A DNA stretch of 64,000 nt, taken from assembly GCF_029626155.1 (NCBI RefSeq), contig NZ_JARUBL010000001.1:1240001-1304000 (forward strand), given 5' to 3'. Below, piece by piece: positions 57,078-64,000 of the stretch. Source of the DNA: Solwaraspora sp. WMMD1047 (GTDB lineage: Bacteria; Actinomycetota; Actinomycetes; Mycobacteriales; Micromonosporaceae). Position numbers and translations under genes: made by a program. How positions within the stretch are numbered: position 1 is the stretch's first letter; the number at the start of each line of letters is the position of its first letter. A model generated the notes under the pieces. It had not been told where the DNA came from. It was given only the letters and a program-made list of their open reading frames with translations, and ran no database searches.

Positions 57078-59042
57078 TCAGCCGTTCACGGCGCGCAGGA
57101 AGTTGGCGGCGATCGGGACGGCGCTGGCGCCGCTGGCGCCGCCCTTCTCGACGAAAACCGCGATCGCCACGTCGCCCTGCCAGCCGACGAACCAGGCGTG
57201 TGTGTTCGCGGGGTTGTCGTCGAACTCGGCGGTGCCGGTCTTGCCGTGCACCGGCGAACCCGGCACCCCCTTGAGCGCGGTGGCGGTGCCGGCCGTGACC
57301 ACCTCCCGCATCATGGTTCGCAGCGGCTCGACCGAGCCCGGCTTGAGCTGCGGTCCGGCCGGCGCGGGGTTGGCCGGCGCCGGGTCCAGTAGCAGCTTCG
57401 GCTGCTGCCACTGCCCGCGCGCCACCGCCGCGGTCGCGCCGGCCATCGCCACCGGGCTGACCAGCGTGGTGCCCTGCCCGAACGCGGCGGCGGCCCGCTC
57501 GGCCGCGCTGCCGCCGGTGGAGACCTTGCCGCTGAACGCCTCGACGCCCAGCTCCCAGGGCGCCTCCAAGCCGACGGAACGGCCCGCCTCGGCCAACCCG
57601 TCCGGACCCAGCTTCGGCGCCAGCGCCGCGAACGCGGTGTTGCAGGAGCGGGCGAAGTCGGTGTGGAACGGCACCCGGCCGAGGGCGAAGTCGTCGGAGT
57701 TCTTGAACGACCGACCGTCCACAGTGAACGTCTTCGGGCAGTCGACCGGGGTGTCCGGCCCGACCGCGCCGAGGTCGAGCAGGCCGAGCGTGCTGACCAT
57801 CTTGAAGGTCGAACCGGGCGGTACCTGGGCGGTGAGGGCGAGATTCTCCGCGCCGCCGCCCGGCCCGTTCGCCACCGCCAGCAGCGCGCCGTCGCTGACC
57901 CGGACGGCCACCAGCGCGGAGCGCTTCGGCTCGCCGGCCAGCGCGGCGTCGGCCGCGGTCTGGACCCGGACGTCCAGGGTGGTCCGGATCGGCGCGCCGG
58001 CCCGCGGCTCCTGCCGGAACAGTTCGGTGCCCGTCGGCTCGACCACCCCGGCCGGGTTGGTCCGGGTGACGATCACACTGGTGCCGGCCGTGCCGCGCAG
58101 CCGTTGCTCGTACCCGCCCTGCAGGCCGCCGTGGCCGACCAGGTCGCCGACCGCGTAGACGCCCGGCTCGGCCTCCAGGTCGGCCTTCTGCACCGGGTCC
58201 ACCGAGCCGAGCAGCGCCCGGGCGAACTCCCGGGTCGGCGCCAGATCCCGCTGGTCCTCGACGAACCGGGTGCCGTCCAGGCCGTGGATCCTCGGCTTGA
58301 TCTGCAGGTACGCCTCCCGGCGCAGCAGCACCACGTCGACGAACGCGTCCGGCTTGGCGGCCTTGAGCCGGTCCGGCAGGTCGGTGAGGTCAACCGGCGG
58401 GTTCAGCGCCGGCCGGATCGCCCGGAAGGCGGCGTCCAGGTCGCGGACCAGGGCGGCCGGGTCGGTCACCGCGCTCGGCTGCACCCCCACCTGCACCACC
58501 GGTCGGGGGGTGACGATCGGCTGACCCGCGGCGTCGAGCACCGCGCCCCGGGCCGCCGGCACCCGGCGGATCGCCAACTGGTCGCCCGGGGTCAGCTTCT
58601 CCTGCACGATCGTCGGCTCCCACACCACCTGCCACTCGTCGTCCGGCCCGCGCTGCAGCCGTACCTCGGTGGGGTAGCTCCAGTGGGTGCCACCCGGCAG
58701 CGTCCAGTCCACCTGGACCGTCGCGGTGGCCGACTCGGCCGTCTCGGTGACCTCGCCCTGCCGGCGCAGCGCGGGCGGGGTCGCCGCCAGCTCGCCGGAG
58801 AGCTGCTTGAGCTCCTCGGTCACCTCGGCGGCCGGGGTCCGCTGGCCGGAGGCGTTGAGGAAGCCGATGGCGTCCAGCCCGCCACCGTCGCGCCACCCGG
58901 CCAGGAAGGCGTCCACGGTCTGCTCCGGCCCGTCCTCGTCCGAGCAGCCGGTCAGGCCGGCGGCGGCGAGCGTCAGGCAGGCGAGGGCCGCGGCGGTCCG
59001 CCGGCGGGCGGAAACCTTCGGGTACGGCGGGAGCAAGCGCAT
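57078..59042 (-). CDS. class B penicillin-binding protein (lipoprotein transpeptidase, MecA-like N-terminus)
   Basis: 654 residues, ATG with GAAAGTGA upstream. A lipobox (AAGLTGC, Cys33) anchors it to the membrane. An NTF2-like MecA_N domain follows (about 37-150), then the PBP dimer domain (about 160-330) and a transpeptidase domain with SxxK STFK (Ser411, Lys414), SCN (466-468) and KTG (601-603). It crosslinks peptidoglycan outside the cell and is a beta-lactam target. The MecA_N domain is typical of low-affinity PBPs and of actinobacterial PBPs of this type. It stands alone, convergent with the pentapeptide-like protein gene and divergent from the glutamate dehydrogenase gene. Confidence 0.93.
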   Translation of the reverse strand: MRLLPPYPKVSARRRTAAALACLTLAAAGLTGCSDEDGPEQTVDAFLAGWRDGGGLDAIGFLNASGQRTPAAEVTEELKQLSGELAATPPALRRQGEVTETAESATATVQVDWTLPGGTHWSYPTEVRLQRGPDDEWQVVWEPTIVQEKLTPGDQLAIRRVPAARGAVLDAAGQPIVTPRPVVQVGVQPSAVTDPAALVRDLDAAFRAIRPALNPPVDLTDLPDRLKAAKPDAFVDVVLLRREAYLQIKPRIHGLDGTRFVEDQRDLAPTREFARALLGSVDPVQKADLEAEPGVYAVGDLVGHGGLQGGYEQRLRGTAGTSVIVTRTNPAGVVEPTGTELFRQEPRAGAPIRTTLDVRVQTAADAALAGEPKRSALVAVRVSDGALLAVANGPGGGAENLALTAQVPPGSTFKMVSTLGLLDLGAVGPDTPVDCPKTFTVDGRSFKNSDDFALGRVPFHTDFARSCNTAFAALAPKLGPDGLAEAGRSVGLEAPWELGVEAFSGKVSTGGSAAERAAAAFGQGTTLVSPVAMAGATAAVARGQWQQPKLLLDPAPANPAPAGPQLKPGSVEPLRTMMREVVTAGTATALKGVPGSPVHGKTGTAEFDDNPANTHAWFVGWQGDVAIAVFVEKGGASGASAVPIAANFLRAVNG

Positions 59043-59366
59043 CTGTCGTCACTTTCGGTAAGCGAACCGGCTGGTGGGGCGGCCGGGGTTGGCGAGCCGG
59101 ATGAGCCGACGGTAGTACCCGCGGCCGACCCGTGGGGGCCGCCCCCGTCGGCCGACCACCCCGACGATCAGGGCGGGGTCGGGTGTGATGACCTGCGCAG
59201 CGGGGGTATCTAGGGACAGCCTCTCCCTGGGGCCGGGACGGGGTGGTGGGAAGAGTCCGGTTCCTGACGTCCGGCCGGCGATCCACCGATCCGTTCCCGG
59301 GTCGGCAGGGCCTAGGCTGGGGCGCTGAGTGACCCACAGCGTCGTGGGTCGAGGGGAGTGGCACCA
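59043..59366. other. divergent regulatory region between pbp and gdh
   Basis: 324 nt without a gene. It holds a composite hairpin (59122-59154, arms CGGCCGAC/GTCGGCCG around GGGGG/CCCCC) in the leader of the PBP gene and TAGGCT at 59313-59318, a possible -10 for the dehydrogenase gene. A GAGGGGAG ribosome site at 59351-59358 precedes the ATG at 59367. Nothing else recognised. Confidence 0.5.
59313..59318 (+). promoter_or_regulatory. -10-like hexamer TAGGCT before the glutamate dehydrogenase gene
   Basis: TAGGCT lies 48 nt before the ATG at 59367 and would give a leader of about 42 nt that includes the ribosome site. -35 weak. Confidence 0.35.
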
Positions 59367-62300
59367 ATGGACCGGCGTCCGGCGACAAAACCGGGACCCG
59401 ATCTCCGGCCTGACGACAACGGCCGGAACGACTTCGATCCCGACCGCGGCCTCGATCCCGACCGCGGCTCCGGTCCGGAGGGCGACCTCGATCCGGACGG
59501 CGACCACGAGATCGGGCTGGCCGTGGTCGACGACGGCAACCGACGCCGGTCCGGCGGCCCCGATGCCGGGGACACCGGACTGAGCGACGACGACTCCGGG
59601 GCCCGGATCTTCACCGGCGTCACCGGGCTCACCGGGGCCAGCGTCGACACCCTCTACGACCTGGGCCTGCCGGCCGAGGCGCTCGCCGACGACGTCGAGG
59701 ACGCCGAACTGGACGAGCCGGTACCCAACGCCGAGCGGCTGGTCGCGCAGGCGGTCGGGCTGGCCGGCGGCGACCACGACGCCGCCACCCTGGTCGACCG
59801 GTTCTGGCGGTTCGCCCCCGACGAGGAACTGATCGGCATCACCGCCGAGGAGATGCTCGCCGCGGCCCAGGCCCACCGGGACCTGGCCCGGCAGCGGGTG
59901 CCCGGCGAGTTGAAGCTGCGCATCCACGAGCCGGCCACCGGCCAGCAGCACACCGTGATCGAGATCGTCACCGACGACATGCCGTTCCTGGTCGACTCGG
60001 TCACCGCCCTGCTCACCGGCGAGCACCTCGACGTGCACATGCTGGTCCACCCGCTGGTGGTGGTGCGCCGCGAACCGCTCGGCCGGCTCACCGAGGTGGC
60101 CGCCGACGTCGAACCGGACGACGCGATCGCCGGCGACATCGTCGAGAGCTGGATGCGGATCGAGATCGACCCGGTCCGCGACGCCGCCGCCCGCGACCGG
60201 CTCCGCGGCGAGTTGCAGCGGGTGCTCACCGATGTGCGGGAGGCGGTGGAGGACTGGCCGAAGATGCGGCAACGGGCGCTCGGCCTCGCCGACGACCTGG
60301 CCGCCGCCCGGACCTCCGAGACCCGCCCGCCGGTGCCGGAGAAGGACATCACCGACTCGGTGGAGCTGCTGCGCTGGCTCGCCCACGACCACTTCACCTT
60401 CCTCGGCTACCGCGAGTACCGGTTGGTCCGCACCGACAACGGCGACCAGGCGCTGGAGGCGGTGCTCGGCTCCGGCCTGGGCATCCTGCGCCAGGACTCG
60501 ACCCGGCCCCGGACGCTGTCCTCGCTGGCGCCCGAGGCGCACGACAAGGTACGCGAGAAGCGGCTGCTCATCATCACCAAGGCCAACTCGCGGGCCACCG
60601 TGCACCGGTCGGCCTATCTGGACTACATCGGCTTCAAGATCTTCAACGACGAGGGCGAGGTGGTCGGCGAGCGGCGCTTCCTCGGCCTGTTCGCCACCGC
60701 CGCCTACCGCACCAGCGTCCGGGAGCTGCCGGTGGTGCGCCGCAAGGTCGCCGAGGTGCTGGACCGCTCCGGGCTCAGCCCGCGCAGCCACTCCGGCAAG
60801 GACCTGCTGCAGATCCTGGAGACCTATCCGCGCGACGAGCTGTTCCAGATCAAGACCGACGACCTCTACCACGCGGTCGTCGGCGTACTGCGGATGGCCG
60901 GCCGCCGGCAGCTGCGGCTGTTCCTGCGCCGGGACGGCTACGGCCGGTTCATCTCCTGCCTGATCTACCTGCCCCGGGACCGGTTCACCACCCAGAACCG
61001 GCTGCGCATGCAGGAGATCCTGCTGCGCGAGCTGAACGGCATCGGGGTCGACTACACCACCCGGGTCACCGAGTCGATGCTGGCCCGGGTGCACTTCATC
61101 GTCCGCAGCGACCCGGCGAGCCCGCCCGGCGACATCGACCCCGACCTGCTGGCCGAGCAGCTGGCCGACGCCACCCGGCTCTGGGACGACGACTACCGGC
61201 TGGTGCTGGAGCGCAAGCTCGGTGACGAGCAGGCCAAACGGCTCTTCGCCCGGTACGCCGACGCGTTCCCGGAGGGCTACAAGGACAGCCACACCCCGTA
61301 CGAGGCGATGAAGGACCTGGCCAAACTGGAGCTGCTGGAGGAGTCCGGCCAGCTCGAGATGCACATGTTCCGCAAGCAGCGGTGGGGGGCCGACCGCGGC
61401 GGCGAGCAGACCGACGTCCGGTTCAAGGTCTACCGGTACGGCGAACCGATGGTGCTGTCGGCCGTCCTGCCGGTGCTGCACTCGCTCGGGGTCCGGGTCA
61501 TCGACGAGCACCCGTACGAGGTGGACCGGATCGACGGCCGGATCTACCTGTACGACTTCGGCCTGGAACTGCCGGAGAAGGCGCTGGAGCTGGCCGAGGT
61601 GCGGCCGCACGTGGAGAACGCCTTCTCGGCCACCTGGCGGGGCGAGGCCGAGGTGGACGGCTTCAACGAGCTGGTGCTGCGCGGCGGCCTCACCTGGCGG
61701 CAGGTGGTGGTGCTGCGCGCGTACGCGAAGTATCTGCGGCAGGCCGGCACGGTCTTCTCCCAGGACTACATGGAGCAGACCTTCATCAGCTACCCGACGC
61801 TGGCCGCCCTGCTGGTGGAGCTCTTCGAGGTGCGGATGTCGCCGGTGCTGGGGCTGAGCGCGGAGGAACGCAGCCTGCGCGGCAAGGACCTGGTCGACCG
61901 GATCGGCCGGGAACTGGACGAGGTCACCAGCCTGGACCAGGACCGCATCCTGCGGTCCTACCTGACGTTGATCCAGGCCACCCTGCGGACCAGCTTCTAC
62001 CAGCGCCGCGACGACGGGCGACCGAAGCCGTACGTGGCGATGAAGCTCGACCCGCAGGCGATCCCGGACCTGCCGGCCCCCCGGCCAAAATACGAGATCT
62101 TCGTCTACTCGCCCCGGTTCGAGGGCGTGCACCTGCGCTACGGCCCGGTGGCCCGAGGCGGACTGCGCTGGTCCGACCGGCGGGAGGACTTCCGCACCGA
62201 GGTGCTCGGTCTGGTGAAGGCGCAGATGGTGAAGAACGCGGTGATCGTGCCGGTGGGCGCCAAGGGCGGCTTCGTGCTCAAGCAGAAGCCGGGCGACCGG

Positions 62301-64000
62301 GACGAGGCGGTGGTCTGCTACCGGGAGTTCATCGCCGCCCTGCTGGACGTGACCGACAACCTGGAAGGCGGTCGGGTGGTGCCGCCGCCGGACGTGGTGC
62401 GCCACGACGGCGACGACCCGTACCTGGTGGTGGCGGCCGACAAGGGGACGGCGAGCTTCTCCGACATCGCCAACGAGATCTCGCTGGCGCACGGTTTCTG
62501 GCTGGCCGACGCGTTCGCCTCCGGCGGCTCGGCCGGCTACGACCACAAACGGATGGGCATCACCGCCCGGGGCGCCTGGGAGTCGGTCAAGCGGCACTTC
62601 CGCGACCTGGGCCTCGACACCCAGACCGAGGACTTCACCGTGGTCGGCGTCGGCGACATGTCCGGCGACGTGTTCGGCAACGGGATGCTGCTCTCCGAGC
62701 ACATCCGGCTGGTGGCCGCCTTCGACCACCGGCACATCTTCCTGGACCCCGACCCGGACCCGGCCCGCTCCTACGCGGAGCGCCGCCGGCTGTTCGACCT
62801 GCCGCGCTCGTCGTGGTCCGACTACGACCAGGAGCTGATCTCCGACGGCGGCGGCGTCTTCGCGCGTACGGCGAAGTCGGTGCCGGTGACGCCGCAGGTC
62901 CGCGCGGTGCTCGGCCTCGACGACGGGGTCGACGCGCTGTCGCCGCAGGAGTTGATGCGGGCGATCCTGGCCGCGCCGGTGGACCTGTTCTGGAACGGCG
63001 GCATCGGCACCTACGTGAAGGCGTCCACCCAGACCAACGCCGAGGTGGGGGACAAGTCCAACGACGCGATCCGGATCGACGGCCGGGACCTGCGGGTCCG
63101 GGTGGTCGGCGAGGGCGGGAACCTGGGCTTCACCCAGGCCGGCCGGGTCGAGTACGCGCTCACCGGCGGTCGGATCTTCACCGACTCGATCGACAACGCG
63201 GCCGGGGTGGACACCTCCGACCACGAGGTGAACATCAAGATTCTGCTCGGCGACGCGGTCGGCGACGGTGAGCTGACCATGCCGGACCGGGACGCGCTGC
63301 TGGCCGAGATGACCGACGAGGTCGCCGAGCTGGTGCTGCGGGACAACTACGACCAGGCCCGGGCGATCAGCAACTCGCTGGCCCAGGCCGCGTCGCTGCT
63401 GCCGGTGCACCGGCGGATCATCACCGACCTGGAGCGCTCCGGGCAGCTCATCCGGGAGTTGGAGGCGCTGCCGGCCGACGAGGAGCTGGCGGCGCGGGAG
63501 TCGGGGTTGACCGCTCCGGAGTTCGCGGTGCTGCTGGCGTACATCAAGATCGGTCTGGAGCGGGAGATCCTGGCCGACGGGATCGCCGACGAGGAGTGGA
63601 CCTCGGAGGTGTTGGCGGGCTACTTCCCGACGCCGCTGCGCGAGCGGTACGCCGACCGGATGCCGGGCCACCGACTGCGCCGGGACATCGTGACCACGGT
63701 GCTGGTGAACGAGGCGATCAACCGGGGCGGACTCACCTTCGTCTACCGGGTGGTGGAGGAGACCGCCGCCACCCCGGCCGACGTGATCCGGGCGTACGTG
63801 GTGGTGCGGGACGTGTTCCGGCTGCGGGAACTCTGGGCGGCGGTGGAGGCGCTGGACAACCAGGTCTCCACCGAGCTGCAGACGGCGGTCTACCTGGACA
63901 CCCGGCGGCTGCTGGACCGGGCGGTGCGCTGGCTGGTCACCAACCGGCGGTCGCCGATCGACGTGCCGACCGAGATCGCCCGGCTCCGGGACGGGGTGGC
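59367..64000 (+). CDS. gdhB: NAD-specific glutamate dehydrogenase, large type (3-prime partial)
   Basis: 1544 codons are visible from the ATG at 59367 and the frame is open at the window end; family proteins have about 1,600-1,700 residues. An acidic, repetitive N-terminus (1-90; DPDRG repeats) precedes ACT-like regulatory domains (LLTGEHLDVHMLVHPL). The catalytic core is RWSDRREDFRTEVLGLVKAQ, MVKNAVIVPVGAKGGFV (about 955-969, with the Lys residues of the active site) and the NAD site VVGVGDMSGDVFGNGML (about 1091-1107). It oxidises glutamate to 2-oxoglutarate and ammonium. Allosteric control is usual for the class. Symbol gdhB (also gdh2) rests on family size and motifs. Confidence 0.93.
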   Translation, partial: MDRRPATKPGPDLRPDDNGRNDFDPDRGLDPDRGSGPEGDLDPDGDHEIGLAVVDDGNRRRSGGPDAGDTGLSDDDSGARIFTGVTGLTGASVDTLYDLGLPAEALADDVEDAELDEPVPNAERLVAQAVGLAGGDHDAATLVDRFWRFAPDEELIGITAEEMLAAAQAHRDLARQRVPGELKLRIHEPATGQQHTVIEIVTDDMPFLVDSVTALLTGEHLDVHMLVHPLVVVRREPLGRLTEVAADVEPDDAIAGDIVESWMRIEIDPVRDAAARDRLRGELQRVLTDVREAVEDWPKMRQRALGLADDLAAARTSETRPPVPEKDITDSVELLRWLAHDHFTFLGYREYRLVRTDNGDQALEAVLGSGLGILRQDSTRPRTLSSLAPEAHDKVREKRLLIITKANSRATVHRSAYLDYIGFKIFNDEGEVVGERRFLGLFATAAYRTSVRELPVVRRKVAEVLDRSGLSPRSHSGKDLLQILETYPRDELFQIKTDDLYHAVVGVLRMAGRRQLRLFLRRDGYGRFISCLIYLPRDRFTTQNRLRMQEILLRELNGIGVDYTTRVTESMLARVHFIVRSDPASPPGDIDPDLLAEQLADATRLWDDDYRLVLERKLGDEQAKRLFARYADAFPEGYKDSHTPYEAMKDLAKLELLEESGQLEMHMFRKQRWGADRGGEQTDVRFKVYRYGEPMVLSAVLPVLHSLGVRVIDEHPYEVDRIDGRIYLYDFGLELPEKALELAEVRPHVENAFSATWRGEAEVDGFNELVLRGGLTWRQVVVLRAYAKYLRQAGTVFSQDYMEQTFISYPTLAALLVELFEVRMSPVLGLSAEERSLRGKDLVDRIGRELDEVTSLDQDRILRSYLTLIQATLRTSFYQRRDDGRPKPYVAMKLDPQAIPDLPAPRPKYEIFVYSPRFEGVHLRYGPVARGGLRWSDRREDFRTEVLGLVKAQMVKNAVIVPVGAKGGFVLKQKPGDRDEAVVCYREFIAALLDVTDNLEGGRVVPPPDVVRHDGDDPYLVVAADKGTASFSDIANEISLAHGFWLADAFASGGSAGYDHKRMGITARGAWESVKRHFRDLGLDTQTEDFTVVGVGDMSGDVFGNGMLLSEHIRLVAAFDHRHIFLDPDPDPARSYAERRRLFDLPRSSWSDYDQELISDGGGVFARTAKSVPVTPQVRAVLGLDDGVDALSPQELMRAILAAPVDLFWNGGIGTYVKASTQTNAEVGDKSNDAIRIDGRDLRVRVVGEGGNLGFTQAGRVEYALTGGRIFTDSIDNAAGVDTSDHEVNIKILLGDAVGDGELTMPDRDALLAEMTDEVAELVLRDNYDQARAISNSLAQAASLLPVHRRIITDLERSGQLIRELEALPADEELAARESGLTAPEFAVLLAYIKIGLEREILADGIADEEWTSEVLAGYFPTPLRERYADRMPGHRLRRDIVTTVLVNEAINRGGLTFVYRVVEETAATPADVIRAYVVVRDVFRLRELWAAVEALDNQVSTELQTAVYLDTRRLLDRAVRWLVTNRRSPIDVPTEIARLRDGV

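Noticed and set aside
59049-63671. 1540-codon minus-strand frame opposite the glutamate dehydrogenase
   Set aside because: Antisense shadow: the plus strand encodes a clear dehydrogenase with catalytic and NAD motifs.

Overview
The window reads as the chromosome of a very high G+C, filamentous actinobacterium, most like Micromonosporaceae (Micromonospora, Plantactinospora and relatives). Supporting signs are dense GTG starts and 4-nt stop/start overlaps, a Scy-like/FilP-like coiled-coil pair, a large NAD-type glutamate dehydrogenase, a DUF6767-type small protein, F420/LLM enzymes and a mutase/epimerase/MeaB acyl-CoA set. The genus is inferred from gene content. No tRNA, rRNA, CRISPR array, intact insertion sequence or replication origin was seen.

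Layout. 1-1266: end of a two-module 3-hydroxyacyl-CoA dehydrogenase. 1354-5968: four tandem paralogues of a secreted FG-GAP/VCBS protein with a C-terminal Ig-like domain. 6151-7306: a small actinobacterial protein and an alpha/beta hydrolase. 7275-27090: a cell-surface polysaccharide locus. It has a minus-strand operon GT4 > Wzz-like > Wzy-like > three GT2 with 4-nt overlaps, two plus-strand secreted glucose/sorbosone-dehydrogenase-like proteins, a second minus-strand operon (epimerase > methyltransferase > GT2 > Wzx-like flippase), a divergent plus-strand operon (C-methyltransferase, RfbF-like cytidylyltransferase, PIG-L deacetylase) and a membrane-anchored beta-helix protein. No initiating phosphoglycosyltransferase is present, so the locus continues elsewhere or relies on another one.

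27306-41036: a conserved actinobacterial core block. It contains the Scy-like and FilP-like polar coiled-coil proteins, an LLM oxidoreductase, a putative Fe(II)/2-oxoglutarate oxygenase, methylmalonyl-CoA epimerase, acetyl-CoA acetyltransferase, MeaB, an orphan ABC ATPase, a VOC protein, a 1.27-kb stretch with gene remnants and a perfect SOS-box-like palindrome, an Asp23/Gls24 protein and an IcmA-type mutase. 41093-48059: an ABC ATPase and two roughly 1000-residue FtsX-type permeases. 48066-50775: a thioredoxin/TPR protein and an arginase-family protein with a long low-complexity tail. 50776-52462: a small accessory patch with a 27-bp perfect inverted repeat, a Cys-containing small protein, a mini DivIVA-domain protein and an AlpA-like HTH protein. 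52616-57014: a maltokinase-cap protein, an O-methyltransferase-like protein, two unrecognised proteins and a pentapeptide-like membrane protein. 57078-64000: a lipoprotein penicillin-binding protein and, divergently, a glutamate dehydrogenase cut by the window end.

Themes. (i) Many single genes have a -10-like hexamer (T/C)AnnnT placed 6-7 nt before the start codon, suggesting leaderless transcription. (ii) The mutase carries F80 and Q198, which point to isobutyryl-CoA rather than methylmalonyl-CoA. (iii) An ABC ATPase with a degenerate signature beside two giant permeases, and an orphan ATPase with a canonical signature 4.5 kb upstream, could form one asymmetric transporter. (iv) The FG-GAP array is the most unusual gene family in the window.
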